Source: Ulvibacterium marinum (lineage in GTDB: Bacteria; Bacteroidota; Bacteroidia; Flavobacteriales; Flavobacteriaceae). Taken from it: DNA of 64,000 bases. Location of the stretch: positions 1,364,001 through 1,428,000 of the forward strand of contig NZ_RBCJ01000001.1 of the NCBI RefSeq assembly GCF_003626755.1. The letters are read 5' to 3'. Position 1 is the first letter of the stretch, and every line of letters starts with the position of its first letter. Positions 15,061 through 24,530 of the stretch are shown piece by piece. The notes under the pieces were generated by a model. That model was given only the letters and a program-made list of their open reading frames with translations, did no database searches and was not told where the DNA came from. The position numbers and the translations under genes are program-made.

Positions 15061-16326
15061 ATGATCAAAAAAATTGTATTTGCAATGGTATGCATTGCCA
15101 CTGCAGGTTTGCATGCACAGAATGGAACCGCCTCCCCCTATTCTTATTTCGGTATCGGCGACCTTAGATCCGCAAGCACGGTCGAAAACCAAATGATGGG
15201 CGGTATCGGTGTTTATGCGGATAGTATCCATATAAATCTGCAAAACCCTGCAGGCTACAGCAAGTTAAGGATTACCACCTACACCGCAGGGATTTCCCGT
15301 AGAGAGTTGAGACTTAAGAGCTTTACCGAGGAACAAAGTACATCTGTATCCAACTTGGACTATCTTGCCTTGGGTTTTGGACTGGGAAAAGGACTTGGGG
15401 TTGGATTTGGGATCAGGCCCTATTCATCTGTAGGTTATAATTTAGTCGCTGAGGCCAATGACTCCAATGGGACTTTAATCACCAATCAGTTTAGAGGGGA
15501 AGGTGGACTTAACAAGGTCTATTTTTCCATAGGTTATGAATTGACCAAGAATTTAAGTATCGGGGCTACGGCAAGTTTTAATTTTGGCAATGTGGAATAT
15601 GAACGGATTCAAAGTGTGGAAGATGTTCAATTTGGAACATTAGATCGAAGAACGTCCAGGATAAATGGAATGGATTTTAATTATGCGCTGTACTATATGC
15701 CAAAAATCAAGGATAAGTACACACTTTTTGCATCGGCCAGGATAAACACCCAGGCTAATTTAACCTCAAAAAATAACCAGGAAATCGGCTCTTTTTCTTT
15801 GCTTACAGGACAGAACATTGAAGTGCTTGATGTAAACTTAGATGCCCAAGGTCTTAGAAATACGGATTTAAAGATTCCCACAACCACTACCTTGGGAATC
15901 GGTTTTGGCGAAAACATGAAATGGTTCTTGGGAGGTGAATATGGTTTTCAGGGTCTAAGCTCGTTCACCAACGATTTTTTGGACGTTGAAAACCTGGAAT
16001 ATCAAGATGCTAGCTTCTTCGCTTTTGGGGGTTATTTTATTCCGGACTATGATTCTTTTCAAGGTTATCTAAAAAGGATTACCTACAGGGCTGGAATCCG
16101 ATATGAAAAGACCGGTATTATGGTCAACGACACTGAAGTTAATAATTTTGGCATAACTTTTGGTCTAGGCTTACCGCTTGGTCGTAGTTTCTCTAACCTA
16201 AATTTAGGTTTTGAACTTGGAAGAAGAGGAACCACATCGGCCAATTTGATAGAAGAAAGTTACTTTAAAATCAATGTGGGACTGTCCTTAAACGATTTAT
16301 GGTTCCAAAAAAGGAAAATAAATTGA
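15061..16326 (+). CDS. Outer-membrane beta-barrel protein
   Basis: It has 421 residues, starts directly after the coaX stop and has a signal peptide (MIKKIVFAMVCIATAGLHAQ). The N-terminal SPYSYFGIGDL and NLQNPAGYS segments and the alternating aromatic strands through the whole length are typical of the conserved barrel found beside coaX in Flavobacteriaceae (FadL/PorV-like in style). The last strand ends in WFQKRKIN. Its function is unknown; its genomic partners point to envelope biogenesis. Confidence 0.8.
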   Translation: MIKKIVFAMVCIATAGLHAQNGTASPYSYFGIGDLRSASTVENQMMGGIGVYADSIHINLQNPAGYSKLRITTYTAGISRRELRLKSFTEEQSTSVSNLDYLALGFGLGKGLGVGFGIRPYSSVGYNLVAEANDSNGTLITNQFRGEGGLNKVYFSIGYELTKNLSIGATASFNFGNVEYERIQSVEDVQFGTLDRRTSRINGMDFNYALYYMPKIKDKYTLFASARINTQANLTSKNNQEIGSFSLLTGQNIEVLDVNLDAQGLRNTDLKIPTTTTLGIGFGENMKWFLGGEYGFQGLSSFTNDFLDVENLEYQDASFFAFGGYFIPDYDSFQGYLKRITYRAGIRYEKTGIMVNDTEVNNFGITFGLGLPLGRSFSNLNLGFELGRRGTTSANLIEESYFKINVGLSLNDLWFQKRKIN

Positions 16327-16367
16327 TAAAAATTTAGTACATTACCCCCGTTAAACAAAGAATCAAG

Positions 16368-17738
16368 ATGAAAACGAAAATTTACTTCACAGTGCTAATG
16401 CTAGTAGGGTATATGGGGGTAAGTAATGCTCAGGCCCAGAATCAGGAATGTATGACCAATCTTTCTATATATGTAGAACATGCAAAGGTCAAGAATTATG
16501 ATGCTGCCTATACACCTTGGAAAATGGTTTATGATAATTGCCCCGATGTTAATTGGGCCAACTTTGCTTATGGAGAGCGAATACTCAAGGATAAGGTTAA
16601 AAAATCCTCAGGAGCGGAAAAGGATGGGTACATTACAGACCTTTTAACGCTGTACGACAATAGCTTAAAGTATTTTCCAAAGAAAGCCAAAAAGGCGGAA
16701 GTGGTCATTGACAAGGTGTTGTTAAAGTATGATAACAAGATGATTTCCGATCAGGAAATATATGATCAATTGCATCAGGCATTTGAGGAGGATAGGGATA
16801 ATTTTAGAAATCCGAAAGCACTGTATTTGGATTTTTCCAGCCTTGTTGATCTGCACAATGACGGGAAGGCCGATTTGCAGCAGGTTTTTGATGAATATGA
16901 TGATATTACCGAAAAAATAGAGGAGGAGAATAAGAAATTGACCGATGTTATTTCGAAATTGCTGCCCAAAGACTCCTTGGGTACCCTTACGTCAAAAGAG
17001 AAAAAACGATTGAAGGTAGCCACTACAAATTCCACTTCTTTTGGTAAAATTGCTGGAAGTATCGATTCCAAATTAGGAGCCTTGGCTGATTGCGACAACT
17101 TGATTCCGTTGTATCAAAAGAGTTTTGAGGAGAAAAAGGGTGACGTGGACTGGGTAAAACGAGCCGTTGGGCGTATGTTCTCAAAGGAATGTACGGACGA
17201 CCCAATGTTCAGGAAGCTTTTTGAGGCCCAATTAGCCTTGGAACCTTCTGCAAAAGCCTATATGTATGGAGGATTGTTGAAGCAAAAAGCAGGGGATAGC
17301 AAAGGTGCATTGGCAGATTTCAACAAGGCGGTGGAGCTGGAAACAGATCCCTATGACAAATCCGACTTGCTTTACAAGATTGCCACGATTGCTAGAAAGA
17401 GCAGTAAATCAGGGGCAAGAAGTTATGCCCAGAAGGCCATAGATGCCAACCCTGCAAATGGGAAGGCCTATTTATTGATCGCCAATCTCTATGCAACCAG
17501 TGCCAATGATTGCGGAAGTACTCCTTTTGAAAAGCGTGCTATGTATTGGAAAGCGGCTGACATGGCCCGCCGGGCCGGTAGGGTAGACCCTTCACTTAGC
17601 GGTAGGGCCAGCCAATCGTCGGCCAGTTATTCTGCAAAGGCCCCATCAAAAACAGATATTTTTCAGGCAGGTATGGCCGGAAAAAAAGTTTCCTTCAGCT
17701 GTTGGGTAGGCGGTAGCGTCACGGTGCCCAACTTGTAG
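16368..17738 (+). CDS. Exported TPR-repeat protein
   Basis: It has 456 residues with a signal peptide (MKTKIYFTVLMLVGYMGVSN, then AQAQ). TPR-like helical pairs run along the mature part, clearest at about residues 300-400 (GGLLKQKAGDSKGALADFNK and AYLLIANLYATSANDCG). A charged coiled-coil section lies around 175-220. It probably acts as a periplasmic scaffold. It stands between the barrel gene and lptC with one base between its stop and the lptC start, so it belongs to the same operon. Confidence 0.8.
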   Translation: MKTKIYFTVLMLVGYMGVSNAQAQNQECMTNLSIYVEHAKVKNYDAAYTPWKMVYDNCPDVNWANFAYGERILKDKVKKSSGAEKDGYITDLLTLYDNSLKYFPKKAKKAEVVIDKVLLKYDNKMISDQEIYDQLHQAFEEDRDNFRNPKALYLDFSSLVDLHNDGKADLQQVFDEYDDITEKIEEENKKLTDVISKLLPKDSLGTLTSKEKKRLKVATTNSTSFGKIAGSIDSKLGALADCDNLIPLYQKSFEEKKGDVDWVKRAVGRMFSKECTDDPMFRKLFEAQLALEPSAKAYMYGGLLKQKAGDSKGALADFNKAVELETDPYDKSDLLYKIATIARKSSKSGARSYAQKAIDANPANGKAYLLIANLYATSANDCGSTPFEKRAMYWKAADMARRAGRVDPSLSGRASQSSASYSAKAPSKTDIFQAGMAGKKVSFSCWVGGSVTVPNL

Positions 17739-17739
17739 A

Positions 17740-18345
17740 ATGACAAGTTCCATAAAGAATATATTTACTAACATTGCCGTGGTCCTTCCCATGGCAATGC
17801 TTTTTTTTGCCTGTGCGGATAACTACAGAAGGGTTGGGGAAGAAGCCGGGAAAAAGATTTTTCCACAAGGTATCGCCAATAATTTTGTCTTAACGTATAC
17901 GGAAACAGTGGATGAACTGGGTACTCAGGACCTAAAATCCACAAAGGTGATTGCTGTGTTGACCAGTCCGGTCAGTGAGGATTTTCAAAATCTCAGATTC
18001 CCCTATCGCACGTTCCCCAACGGACTTGTACTGGATGTTTATGATAAAGATTCGCAAAAAAGTGTGGTAAAGGCGGATTATGGAATTATGTATTCCTTGA
18101 CCAATTTAATAGATTTACAAGGGAATGTGGTTATAGAAACCCATGATGGGAAGCGACTGGAGGCACCTCAGTTGTATTATGATCAAAATAACGAATGGAT
18201 TTTTACCCAGGGCGAATTTACCTATACCAATCCCGAAGATGGCACTGTTATGGATGGCGAAGGCATGGATTTTAATAGGAACCTTAGTTTTTTCAAAGCC
18301 CATAAGACTTACGGGCTAATGATGATAAAAGAAGAGTTAAAATGA
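17740..18345 (+). CDS. lptC: LPS export protein LptC
   Basis: It has 201 residues. The N-terminal hydrophobic segment ends in LFFACADN, which looks like a lipobox, so the protein may be lipid-anchored rather than spanning the membrane. The rest matches the beta-jellyroll of LptC, which passes lipopolysaccharide from the LptBFG transporter to LptA: TKVIAVLTSPVSEDFQNLRF, then FPNGLVLDVYD and LEAPQLYYDQNNEWIFTQG. The final residues overlap the next gene by four bases. Confidence 0.85.
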   Translation: MTSSIKNIFTNIAVVLPMAMLFFACADNYRRVGEEAGKKIFPQGIANNFVLTYTETVDELGTQDLKSTKVIAVLTSPVSEDFQNLRFPYRTFPNGLVLDVYDKDSQKSVVKADYGIMYSLTNLIDLQGNVVIETHDGKRLEAPQLYYDQNNEWIFTQGEFTYTNPEDGTVMDGEGMDFNRNLSFFKAHKTYGLMMIKEELK

Positions 18346-18545
18346 TTAAAATACTGAGGTATACGGAGTATCTGTACGTGGCTGTAGCACTTTTTTCTAT
18401 TTACAGGATTTATACGGATTGGAACATGGATAGGCAGAATGCTTACTTGTTTGTCTTTTTCGCAATCGTGTCCATTGCTATGTTCTTTTTCCGAAGGAAC
18501 TATCGGAAAAAATTTGAGAGACGCAATCGCGATAATCAAAAATGA
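18342..18545 (+). CDS. Small two-helix membrane protein
   Basis: It has 67 residues. Two hydrophobic segments (about 9-25 and 35-50) are followed by a strongly basic tail (RRNYRKKFERRNRDNQK). It overlaps lptC upstream by four bases and the CNNM gene downstream by four bases, so translation is coupled on both sides. This small gene is regularly seen at this place in flavobacterial genomes; its role is unknown. Confidence 0.75.
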   Translation: MIKILRYTEYLYVAVALFSIYRIYTDWNMDRQNAYLFVFFAIVSIAMFFFRRNYRKKFERRNRDNQK

Positions 18546-19837
18546 TCTTGGAAGGCGCAATCATAATTATTACGTTGTCCTTGGTATTTTCCGCCTTTTT
18601 TTCCGGAATGGAGATTGCCTTTGTTTCCGCTAATAAGATTCATATTGAAATAGAAAAAAAGCAGGAAGGCCTCCTGGCAAAAATACTTACCCGACTTACT
18701 AAAAAGCCTTCTAAATTTATTGCGACAATGCTAATTGGCAATAATATTGCCTTGGTTGTTTATGGGCTGTATATGGGAGAACTCCTTATGAATTGGTTCA
18801 TAAAAATACTACCCTCTTCCAATGCTTTTGTCCAAGCCATGCTAACGGATTTCAGTTTGTTTACCCAGACCGTAATTTCTACCTTGATCATATTGGTTAC
18901 GGCTGAATTTCTACCCAAGGTGCTTTTTCAGATTTATGCCAACACATTGCTAAAATTTTTGGCGCTCCCCGCCTATATGTTTTATGTTTTGTTTTCGGTA
19001 CTGTCCGAATTTGTTATGAAGGTATCCGACTTTATTCTAAAAACTTTTTTTAAAACCGATGGCGATGAGGTACAACTTGCCTTTAGTAAGATAGAATTGG
19101 GAGACTATATCACGGAACAAATGGAAACCGTTGAAGAAGAGGATATCATAGATTCCGAAATACAGATTTTTCAAAATGCGTTGGAATTTTCAGAAGTCAA
19201 AGCTCGGGAGGTCATGGTTCCTAGAACCGAAATTATGGCTGTTGAACTACATGAAACTCCTAAAAACCTGGCCAAACTTTTTACGGAAACCGGCTATTCC
19301 AAAATTTTGGTCTACAAGGATACCATAGACAATATCATCGGATATGTACATTCCTATGAACTCTTTAAGAAACCTAAAACCATAAAAAGCATCCTTTTGC
19401 CAGTAGAATTTGTTCCAGAGACTATGCTCATACATGATATTTTGAACGTCCTCACCAAGAAAAGAAAAAGTATGGCGGTCGTTTTGGACGAATATGGGGG
19501 AACCTCTGGGATAATGACTGTAGAGGATATTGTAGAGGAGCTCTTTGGCGAAATAGAAGATGAACACGATTCCACCGATTTGCACGAGGAGCAAATTGAG
19601 GATGCAATCTATAAGTTTTCTGCGCGATTGGAAGTTGATTACATCAACGAAAACTACAAATTGGAGCTTCCGGAAACCGATGAATATGAAACCCTCGGGG
19701 GGCTTATTATGAACAACACCGGGGAAATTCCCGAACAGGACTCCCAAATAAAAATTGAAAACTTTTTATTCACCATTTTGGAGGTATCCAGCACTAAAAT
19801 AGACTTAGTTACCCTAGAGATTCTAGAGAACGACTAA
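18542..19837 (+). CDS. CNNM/CorC-type transporter (hemolysin family)
   Basis: It has 431 residues. An N-terminal DUF21 membrane domain (about 1-190) has several hydrophobic helices and the conserved GMEIAFVSANK motif near residue 22. A CBS pair follows (about 200-330, with VMVPRTEIMAV and the DEYGGTSGIMTVEDIVEELF stretch). It ends in a CorC_HlyC domain. Family members handle Mg2+ or Co2+ efflux; despite the hemolysin name there is no evidence of lysis. It is the last gene of the coaX-lptC cluster, before a gap of about 130 bases. Confidence 0.9.
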   Translation: MILEGAIIIITLSLVFSAFFSGMEIAFVSANKIHIEIEKKQEGLLAKILTRLTKKPSKFIATMLIGNNIALVVYGLYMGELLMNWFIKILPSSNAFVQAMLTDFSLFTQTVISTLIILVTAEFLPKVLFQIYANTLLKFLALPAYMFYVLFSVLSEFVMKVSDFILKTFFKTDGDEVQLAFSKIELGDYITEQMETVEEEDIIDSEIQIFQNALEFSEVKAREVMVPRTEIMAVELHETPKNLAKLFTETGYSKILVYKDTIDNIIGYVHSYELFKKPKTIKSILLPVEFVPETMLIHDILNVLTKKRKSMAVVLDEYGGTSGIMTVEDIVEELFGEIEDEHDSTDLHEEQIEDAIYKFSARLEVDYINENYKLELPETDEYETLGGLIMNNTGEIPEQDSQIKIENFLFTILEVSSTKIDLVTLEILEND

Positions 19838-19964
19838 ATGGGGATTAAATAACAGGCTTTTAGTATTTTGCCCTTGGAAATGTTAACCCGATTAACATTC
19901 TAAAATTTGAACAGATAAAAAGAAAACACTAATTTCGCGCACTGGATTTTAAACGTTCCGTACC

Positions 19965-22082
19965 ATGGCAATTTTGGAGAATATTAGAAAACGGACTACC
20001 GTTTTAATTTTGATTATAGGACTCGCTCTTTTTGCATTTGTAATTTCAGGTGTGTTTACCAGTGGCGACCTTGGGGGAGGAAAAGTGGGTTCCGCCGTTG
20101 GTGAGATTAATGGCGAGGAGATATCTCGGGATGCATTTACACAACAATTGGAAACTGCTACAAGAAATGCCCCACCGGCCTCATCTACCTTACAAAATGT
20201 AAACCGGGTATGGGATCGTATTGTAAAGAATACCATTCTAGAGCAGCAATTTGAGGATTTGGGTGTGGGAATCGAACAAGATCAAATTTTTGATTTTATT
20301 AGAACTACCGGATATGCCCAAAATCCAGAATTCCAAAATGAGAATGGAGTTTTTGACCCAAATAGTTTTAGGCAAACCGTGGCGGATTGGAAGGTGAACA
20401 ATCCATTGCAGTATGATGGCTGGTTACAGACGGAACAGGCCATTATTCAGATGGCCAAGGAGCAGACCTATTATAATTTGGTAAAGGCCGGTATAGGAGC
20501 TACTTTAAAGGAAGGGGAGTTGGATTATAAATTGGCCAATGATAAAATTGACATCAAATATGTTAGAATACCCTATTCCTCTATTCCGGATAGCGCCCTT
20601 ACCGTAACCAAAGCGGAGATTGCGGCCTATATTAATGATCATCAAGAAGAATTTAAGCAGGAAAGTACCCGGGATATCCAATTCGTATATTTTGAGGAAA
20701 AACCTTCCCTGGATGATGAGAACACGGTAAAGGACGAGATTTCAAAATTGATAGGGGATACCGTGGAGTATTCGGAAGAAAGAGATGTAATGGACACTAT
20801 TGCCGGTTTACGGAATGCCAAAGATATCACCGCTTTCTTGGATCGTAAATCGGATGTAAAGTTTGATACCATTTACAAGGCCAGAAAAAACCTCCCTGCT
20901 TCATTTGCGGACAGCTTAATGACACTGAACACGGGCGAAATCTTTGGCCCATATAAGGACGGAGATTTCTACAAGGTCTCAAAAATGGTGGATCGTAAGC
21001 CGAACGGTTCCGTTAAGGCCAGTCATATTTTAATTACTTACGAAGGTGCGCAAAGAGCGAATCCGGAAATAAAACGTACTAAGGAAGAAGCGGAAGCAAG
21101 AGCTAAGGAATTGTTTAGGGATGCCAAAAAAGGTGATACGCCTTTTGTGGAATTGGCACGGGATAATTCTGATGGACCTTCTGCTCCTAACGGAGGGGAT
21201 TTGGGTTACTTTCAAGAGGGAACAATGGTTCCCAAATTTAATGATTTTGCCTTTGGCAATACCGTTGGTACTATTGGAATGGTAGAAACCGATTTTGGTT
21301 TTCATGTCATTAAAATTGATGATAAGGAGGATATTGTACAGATAGCTACTTTGGCCCGTGAATTGGAGCCTTCGGATGAGACGATCAATACCCTGTTTAC
21401 CGATGCAACCAAATTTGAAATGGAGTCTATTGCCAATGAAGAATCTTTTTCGGACTTGGCCAAAGAGAATGATTACGTGGTCCGGCCGGTGAACAGGGTA
21501 AAGGCCATGGACGAAAACCTTCCTGGGCTTGGGGCACAACGCGCCATCGTTCAATGGGCATTCAATGAAGATACCGAAGTGGGTGAGATTAAACGTTTTA
21601 ACGTCAATAATGGCTATGCCATAGTACAGTTGACAGGAACATATAAGGAGGGCCTTATGTCCGTTGAGGATGCCTCTGCTTCCGTTTTGCCTAAAATCCG
21701 TAAGGATAGAAAGGCTACCCAGATTATTGGAGCCAATACGGGAAAATCAATGGAGGACTTGGCCAAGGATAACAATGTTACGGTTTCCAATGCTTCAGCC
21801 TTAACGGTAAAATCCCCGACAATTCCTGGTGCAGGAGCGGAACCTGTGGTAGTTGGTACCGCATATGCCATGGAGCAGGACCAAACTTCGGACTTGATAA
21901 AAGGAGAGAGTGGGGTTTTCAAGATTACCGTGACCAAAAGAACCCCTGCGCCAAAGCTCGAGAACTATAGTACTTATGCCAGCTCACTTAAATCTTCAAG
22001 TGCTGGAAAAGTAAATACTGCAGTTTACGATGCATTAAAGGAAAAATCGGAAATAGAGGATAATCGCGCAACTTTTTATTAG
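19965..22082 (+). CDS. Peptidylprolyl isomerase, SurA/PpiD type
   Basis: It has 705 residues. An N-terminal membrane anchor (TVLILIIGLALFAFVISGVF) is followed by a SurA-N-like chaperone domain (about 40-230). A parvulin domain lies near 340-450: KASHILITYEGA, FVELARDNSDGPSAPNGGDL and TDFGFHVIKI. A second, degenerate parvulin-like region follows. It is inner-membrane anchored with a periplasmic body, like PpiD. It helps fold outer-membrane proteins, which fits its place after the barrel and LPS genes. Confidence 0.9.
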   Translation: MAILENIRKRTTVLILIIGLALFAFVISGVFTSGDLGGGKVGSAVGEINGEEISRDAFTQQLETATRNAPPASSTLQNVNRVWDRIVKNTILEQQFEDLGVGIEQDQIFDFIRTTGYAQNPEFQNENGVFDPNSFRQTVADWKVNNPLQYDGWLQTEQAIIQMAKEQTYYNLVKAGIGATLKEGELDYKLANDKIDIKYVRIPYSSIPDSALTVTKAEIAAYINDHQEEFKQESTRDIQFVYFEEKPSLDDENTVKDEISKLIGDTVEYSEERDVMDTIAGLRNAKDITAFLDRKSDVKFDTIYKARKNLPASFADSLMTLNTGEIFGPYKDGDFYKVSKMVDRKPNGSVKASHILITYEGAQRANPEIKRTKEEAEARAKELFRDAKKGDTPFVELARDNSDGPSAPNGGDLGYFQEGTMVPKFNDFAFGNTVGTIGMVETDFGFHVIKIDDKEDIVQIATLARELEPSDETINTLFTDATKFEMESIANEESFSDLAKENDYVVRPVNRVKAMDENLPGLGAQRAIVQWAFNEDTEVGEIKRFNVNNGYAIVQLTGTYKEGLMSVEDASASVLPKIRKDRKATQIIGANTGKSMEDLAKDNNVTVSNASALTVKSPTIPGAGAEPVVVGTAYAMEQDQTSDLIKGESGVFKITVTKRTPAPKLENYSTYASSLKSSSAGKVNTAVYDALKEKSEIEDNRATFY

Positions 22083-22147
22083 GACATTATCATACCTCCC
22101 GTTGGGTCGGATATGGATTTGCGTGTTATTTAGGCCCTTTTCTATGG

Positions 22148-23065
22148 TTAAAGTACCATTTCTGAATAAGGGATAATAGTGTCATATCCTTTTTCCTTAA
22201 AATAGGGTACCGTATCTTCATTTCCCGAGACCAAAATAAAATCACCGCCCCAAGCTCCCAAACTCTTTATGGCTCCAACAAAATCGGGGAATACTGATTT
22301 CTGTACTGGAACCAGATTTAAGGTCGTGGCCAAAAGATTTTCATGTTCGGTAATTAGGTCGTTAAATTCAGATTGACTTTTGGAGGCTGTTATTTTTTTT
22401 GTAATCCCGGTAACCTGATGTACAAAATATGAGGTATTTATATCAGTTTTACGATATTGGGCAATACCTTCCCTGCTATCCTGTTTTCTGTTTTGATATA
22501 TAAAAAAAAGATGTTGCTTAAAAGGGGGATTAAAATGTACCTTTTGAACATAGGGTTTTTGATTATTGAGCTGATATAAAATGGGATGATCAAACTGGGC
22601 ACAGGCAATATCATAACCACTTCCTGAAAAGGTTTCCCAAAGTAATTGATAAGGATCCACACCGGCCCACTGTGCTATATTGTTGATCAGTGTGGAAGAG
22701 GAACCTAATCCCCAATTTCTGGGAAAATCAAGTTTGGTTTCAATTTTATATCCCTGGGACCCATCCATGAACTTTGGGTTTAGGGTTTTGGCCATGGACA
22801 AAATTTTCAACAAAGTGTCCTTTAAAGATTTTTGTGCGGAAAGTTCGTATTGCATCCCCCATGATGGAATGTCCATTCCCATTTCAAACCAGATTGCCCC
22901 TTTATCGTCCAGACTTTTCCATAGTAATTTGGGGTATTCAATTTCTTTAACGTTTAACGACTGCCCATATCGGGTAGGTATGGCAAGGCTTGTTGCTCCA
23001 TCCAAAACGGCATACTCCCCGGTAAGCAAAAGTTTTCCATTGCTGTAAAACTGTTTTACCATCAT
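22148..23065 (-). CDS. GHMP kinase, GYDIA family
   Basis: It has 305 residues. The GHMP fold is shown by NGKLLLTGEYAVLDGATSLA at the N-terminus and the glycine-rich ATP loop NWGLGSSSTLIN near residue 115. The family-specific GSGYDIACA follows near 150. Likely substrates are mevalonate or phosphomevalonate, because the gene overlaps the HMG-CoA reductase gene by four bases (ATGA) and is translated right after it. The pair would supply steps of the mevalonate pathway to isoprenoids and quinones. ATG-ATG at the start leaves two equivalent starts. Confidence 0.88.
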   Translation of the reverse strand: MMVKQFYSNGKLLLTGEYAVLDGATSLAIPTRYGQSLNVKEIEYPKLLWKSLDDKGAIWFEMGMDIPSWGMQYELSAQKSLKDTLLKILSMAKTLNPKFMDGSQGYKIETKLDFPRNWGLGSSSTLINNIAQWAGVDPYQLLWETFSGSGYDIACAQFDHPILYQLNNQKPYVQKVHFNPPFKQHLFFIYQNRKQDSREGIAQYRKTDINTSYFVHQVTGITKKITASKSQSEFNDLITEHENLLATTLNLVPVQKSVFPDFVGAIKSLGAWGGDFILVSGNEDTVPYFKEKGYDTIIPYSEMVL

Positions 23066-24378
23066 TTTCTCAACTGCTCAAGGGCTTCTTTCACTGTACT
23101 GTGAGTAACGGTACGTGTCTTAAAATAACCTGCCAGTACCTTCTTATCCTCTTCCGTTGCACCCATTTGGTTTAAGATATTCATAAGGTGCATCTTCATA
23201 TGACCTTGTTGTATACCCGTGGTCACTAGAGAACGTAGGGCGGCAAAATTCTGAGCAAGTCCCGCTACAGCAACAATTTGCATCAACTCTTTTGCCGTAG
23301 GGTTCTGTAAAATTTCCAATGACAACTTGACCAATGGATGTAAATTGGTGAGTCCACCTACGGTGCCCAATGCTAAAGGAATTTCCATCCAAAATTTAAA
23401 AATACCTTTTTCTATGGCCGCACGGGTAAGACCGGAATACTGTCCATCTTTACCGGCGTAGGCATGAACGCCGGCTTCAACAGCCCTAAAATCGTTGCCC
23501 GTGGCCAGGACCACGGCGTCCACACCGTTCATAATACCCTTGTTGTGGGTAACTGCACGGTAAGGTTCAATTTTTGCAATCTCTACGGCTTGTACCATTT
23601 TTTTGGCAAATTCATATGGGGTTACGAATTCTTCGGTTTCAAGCTGGTCAATGGGACAATTTACCTCTACCCTAACCAAACAATCGGGAACATAATTGGA
23701 TAGAATGCTCATGACCACATCGATTTCCCTTTCATTTTCGGCGAATGAAGGAAAAGTCTGTGCTTCCACCTTGAGGACTTTGGCAAATTCTTCCAGACAG
23801 GAATTGATGAAGTTGGCCCCCATGGCATCCAGAGTCTCGAAAGTGCAATGAAGCTGGTAATAATTTTCCAATACTTCGGTCTTGTCCTTCAACTCAATGT
23901 TGGAAATACCACCACCTCGTCTTTCCATATTTTGGGTAATCGGTTTTGCAGCGGAAATGAGCTTTGGTTTTACATACTCAAAGTACTTTTCCAAATTTTG
24001 ACGGTTGCCCTTATATATAAAATGGACTTGTCCAATTTTTTCCATGCCTAAAACCTGGGCCTTAAACCCTCCTTTTTCCAACCAAAATTTTGCCGCCTTA
24101 CTTGCGGCGGCAACCACCGAGCTCTCTTCAATGGCCATAGGAATGGCATATAGTCTGCCGTTGATCAGAAAATTAGGAGCAATGCCAAAGGGGAGGTAAT
24201 AATTGGTTATGGTGTTTTCTATAAATTCGTCATGTAGCTTCTGTATCTTGGATTCTGTATTCCAATATTGCTTTAAAACTTTTTTGGACGATTCTGGGTT
24301 TTTAGTATAATTCTTTGTTAGCCAATCTATTTTTTCTTCCTTGGTAAGTTTGGAGAATCCCTCTATTACAGTATTCAT
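23062..24378 (-). CDS. Hydroxymethylglutaryl-CoA reductase (class II)
   Basis: It has 438 residues. Class II features are visible: YYLPFGIAPNFLINGRLYAI with PMAIEESSVVAAASKAAKF near residue 85, the DAMGANF helix, and NKGIMNGVDAVVLATGNDFR in the catalytic lysine region. The C-terminus carries GHMKMHL, with the expected catalytic histidine area. The enzyme makes mevalonate from HMG-CoA; class II enzymes can also run in the degradative direction. The upstream -7 element TATCTTTG (24398-24405) sits about 20 bases before the ATG, next to a GGCATAATGCC palindrome. Confidence 0.93.
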   Translation of the reverse strand: MNTVIEGFSKLTKEEKIDWLTKNYTKNPESSKKVLKQYWNTESKIQKLHDEFIENTITNYYLPFGIAPNFLINGRLYAIPMAIEESSVVAAASKAAKFWLEKGGFKAQVLGMEKIGQVHFIYKGNRQNLEKYFEYVKPKLISAAKPITQNMERRGGGISNIELKDKTEVLENYYQLHCTFETLDAMGANFINSCLEEFAKVLKVEAQTFPSFAENEREIDVVMSILSNYVPDCLVRVEVNCPIDQLETEEFVTPYEFAKKMVQAVEIAKIEPYRAVTHNKGIMNGVDAVVLATGNDFRAVEAGVHAYAGKDGQYSGLTRAAIEKGIFKFWMEIPLALGTVGGLTNLHPLVKLSLEILQNPTAKELMQIVAVAGLAQNFAALRSLVTTGIQQGHMKMHLMNILNQMGATEEDKKVLAGYFKTRTVTHSTVKEALEQLRK

Positions 24379-24397
24379 AAAGTGGTGGTTTCTTCGC

Positions 24398-24416
24398 CAA
24401 AGATAGGCATAATGCC
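24398..24416 (-). promoter_or_regulatory. -7 box and adjoining palindrome of the HMG-CoA reductase operon
   Basis: TATCTTTG (24398-24405, minus strand) matches the consensus. GGCATAATGCC (24406-24416) is a perfect palindrome directly upstream and could be an operator. No -33 box at the usual distance. Confidence 0.4.
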
Positions 24417-24530
24417 GTCAAATTTTGGAGACTTGTTCGTGAAGGCAATGTGTTATATTTTTCATGTAAAATTCATTTTTTAGTTAAATTATTAGTAAAC
24501 TTGAAAGCTTAAATAAACATTTTCACCTTT

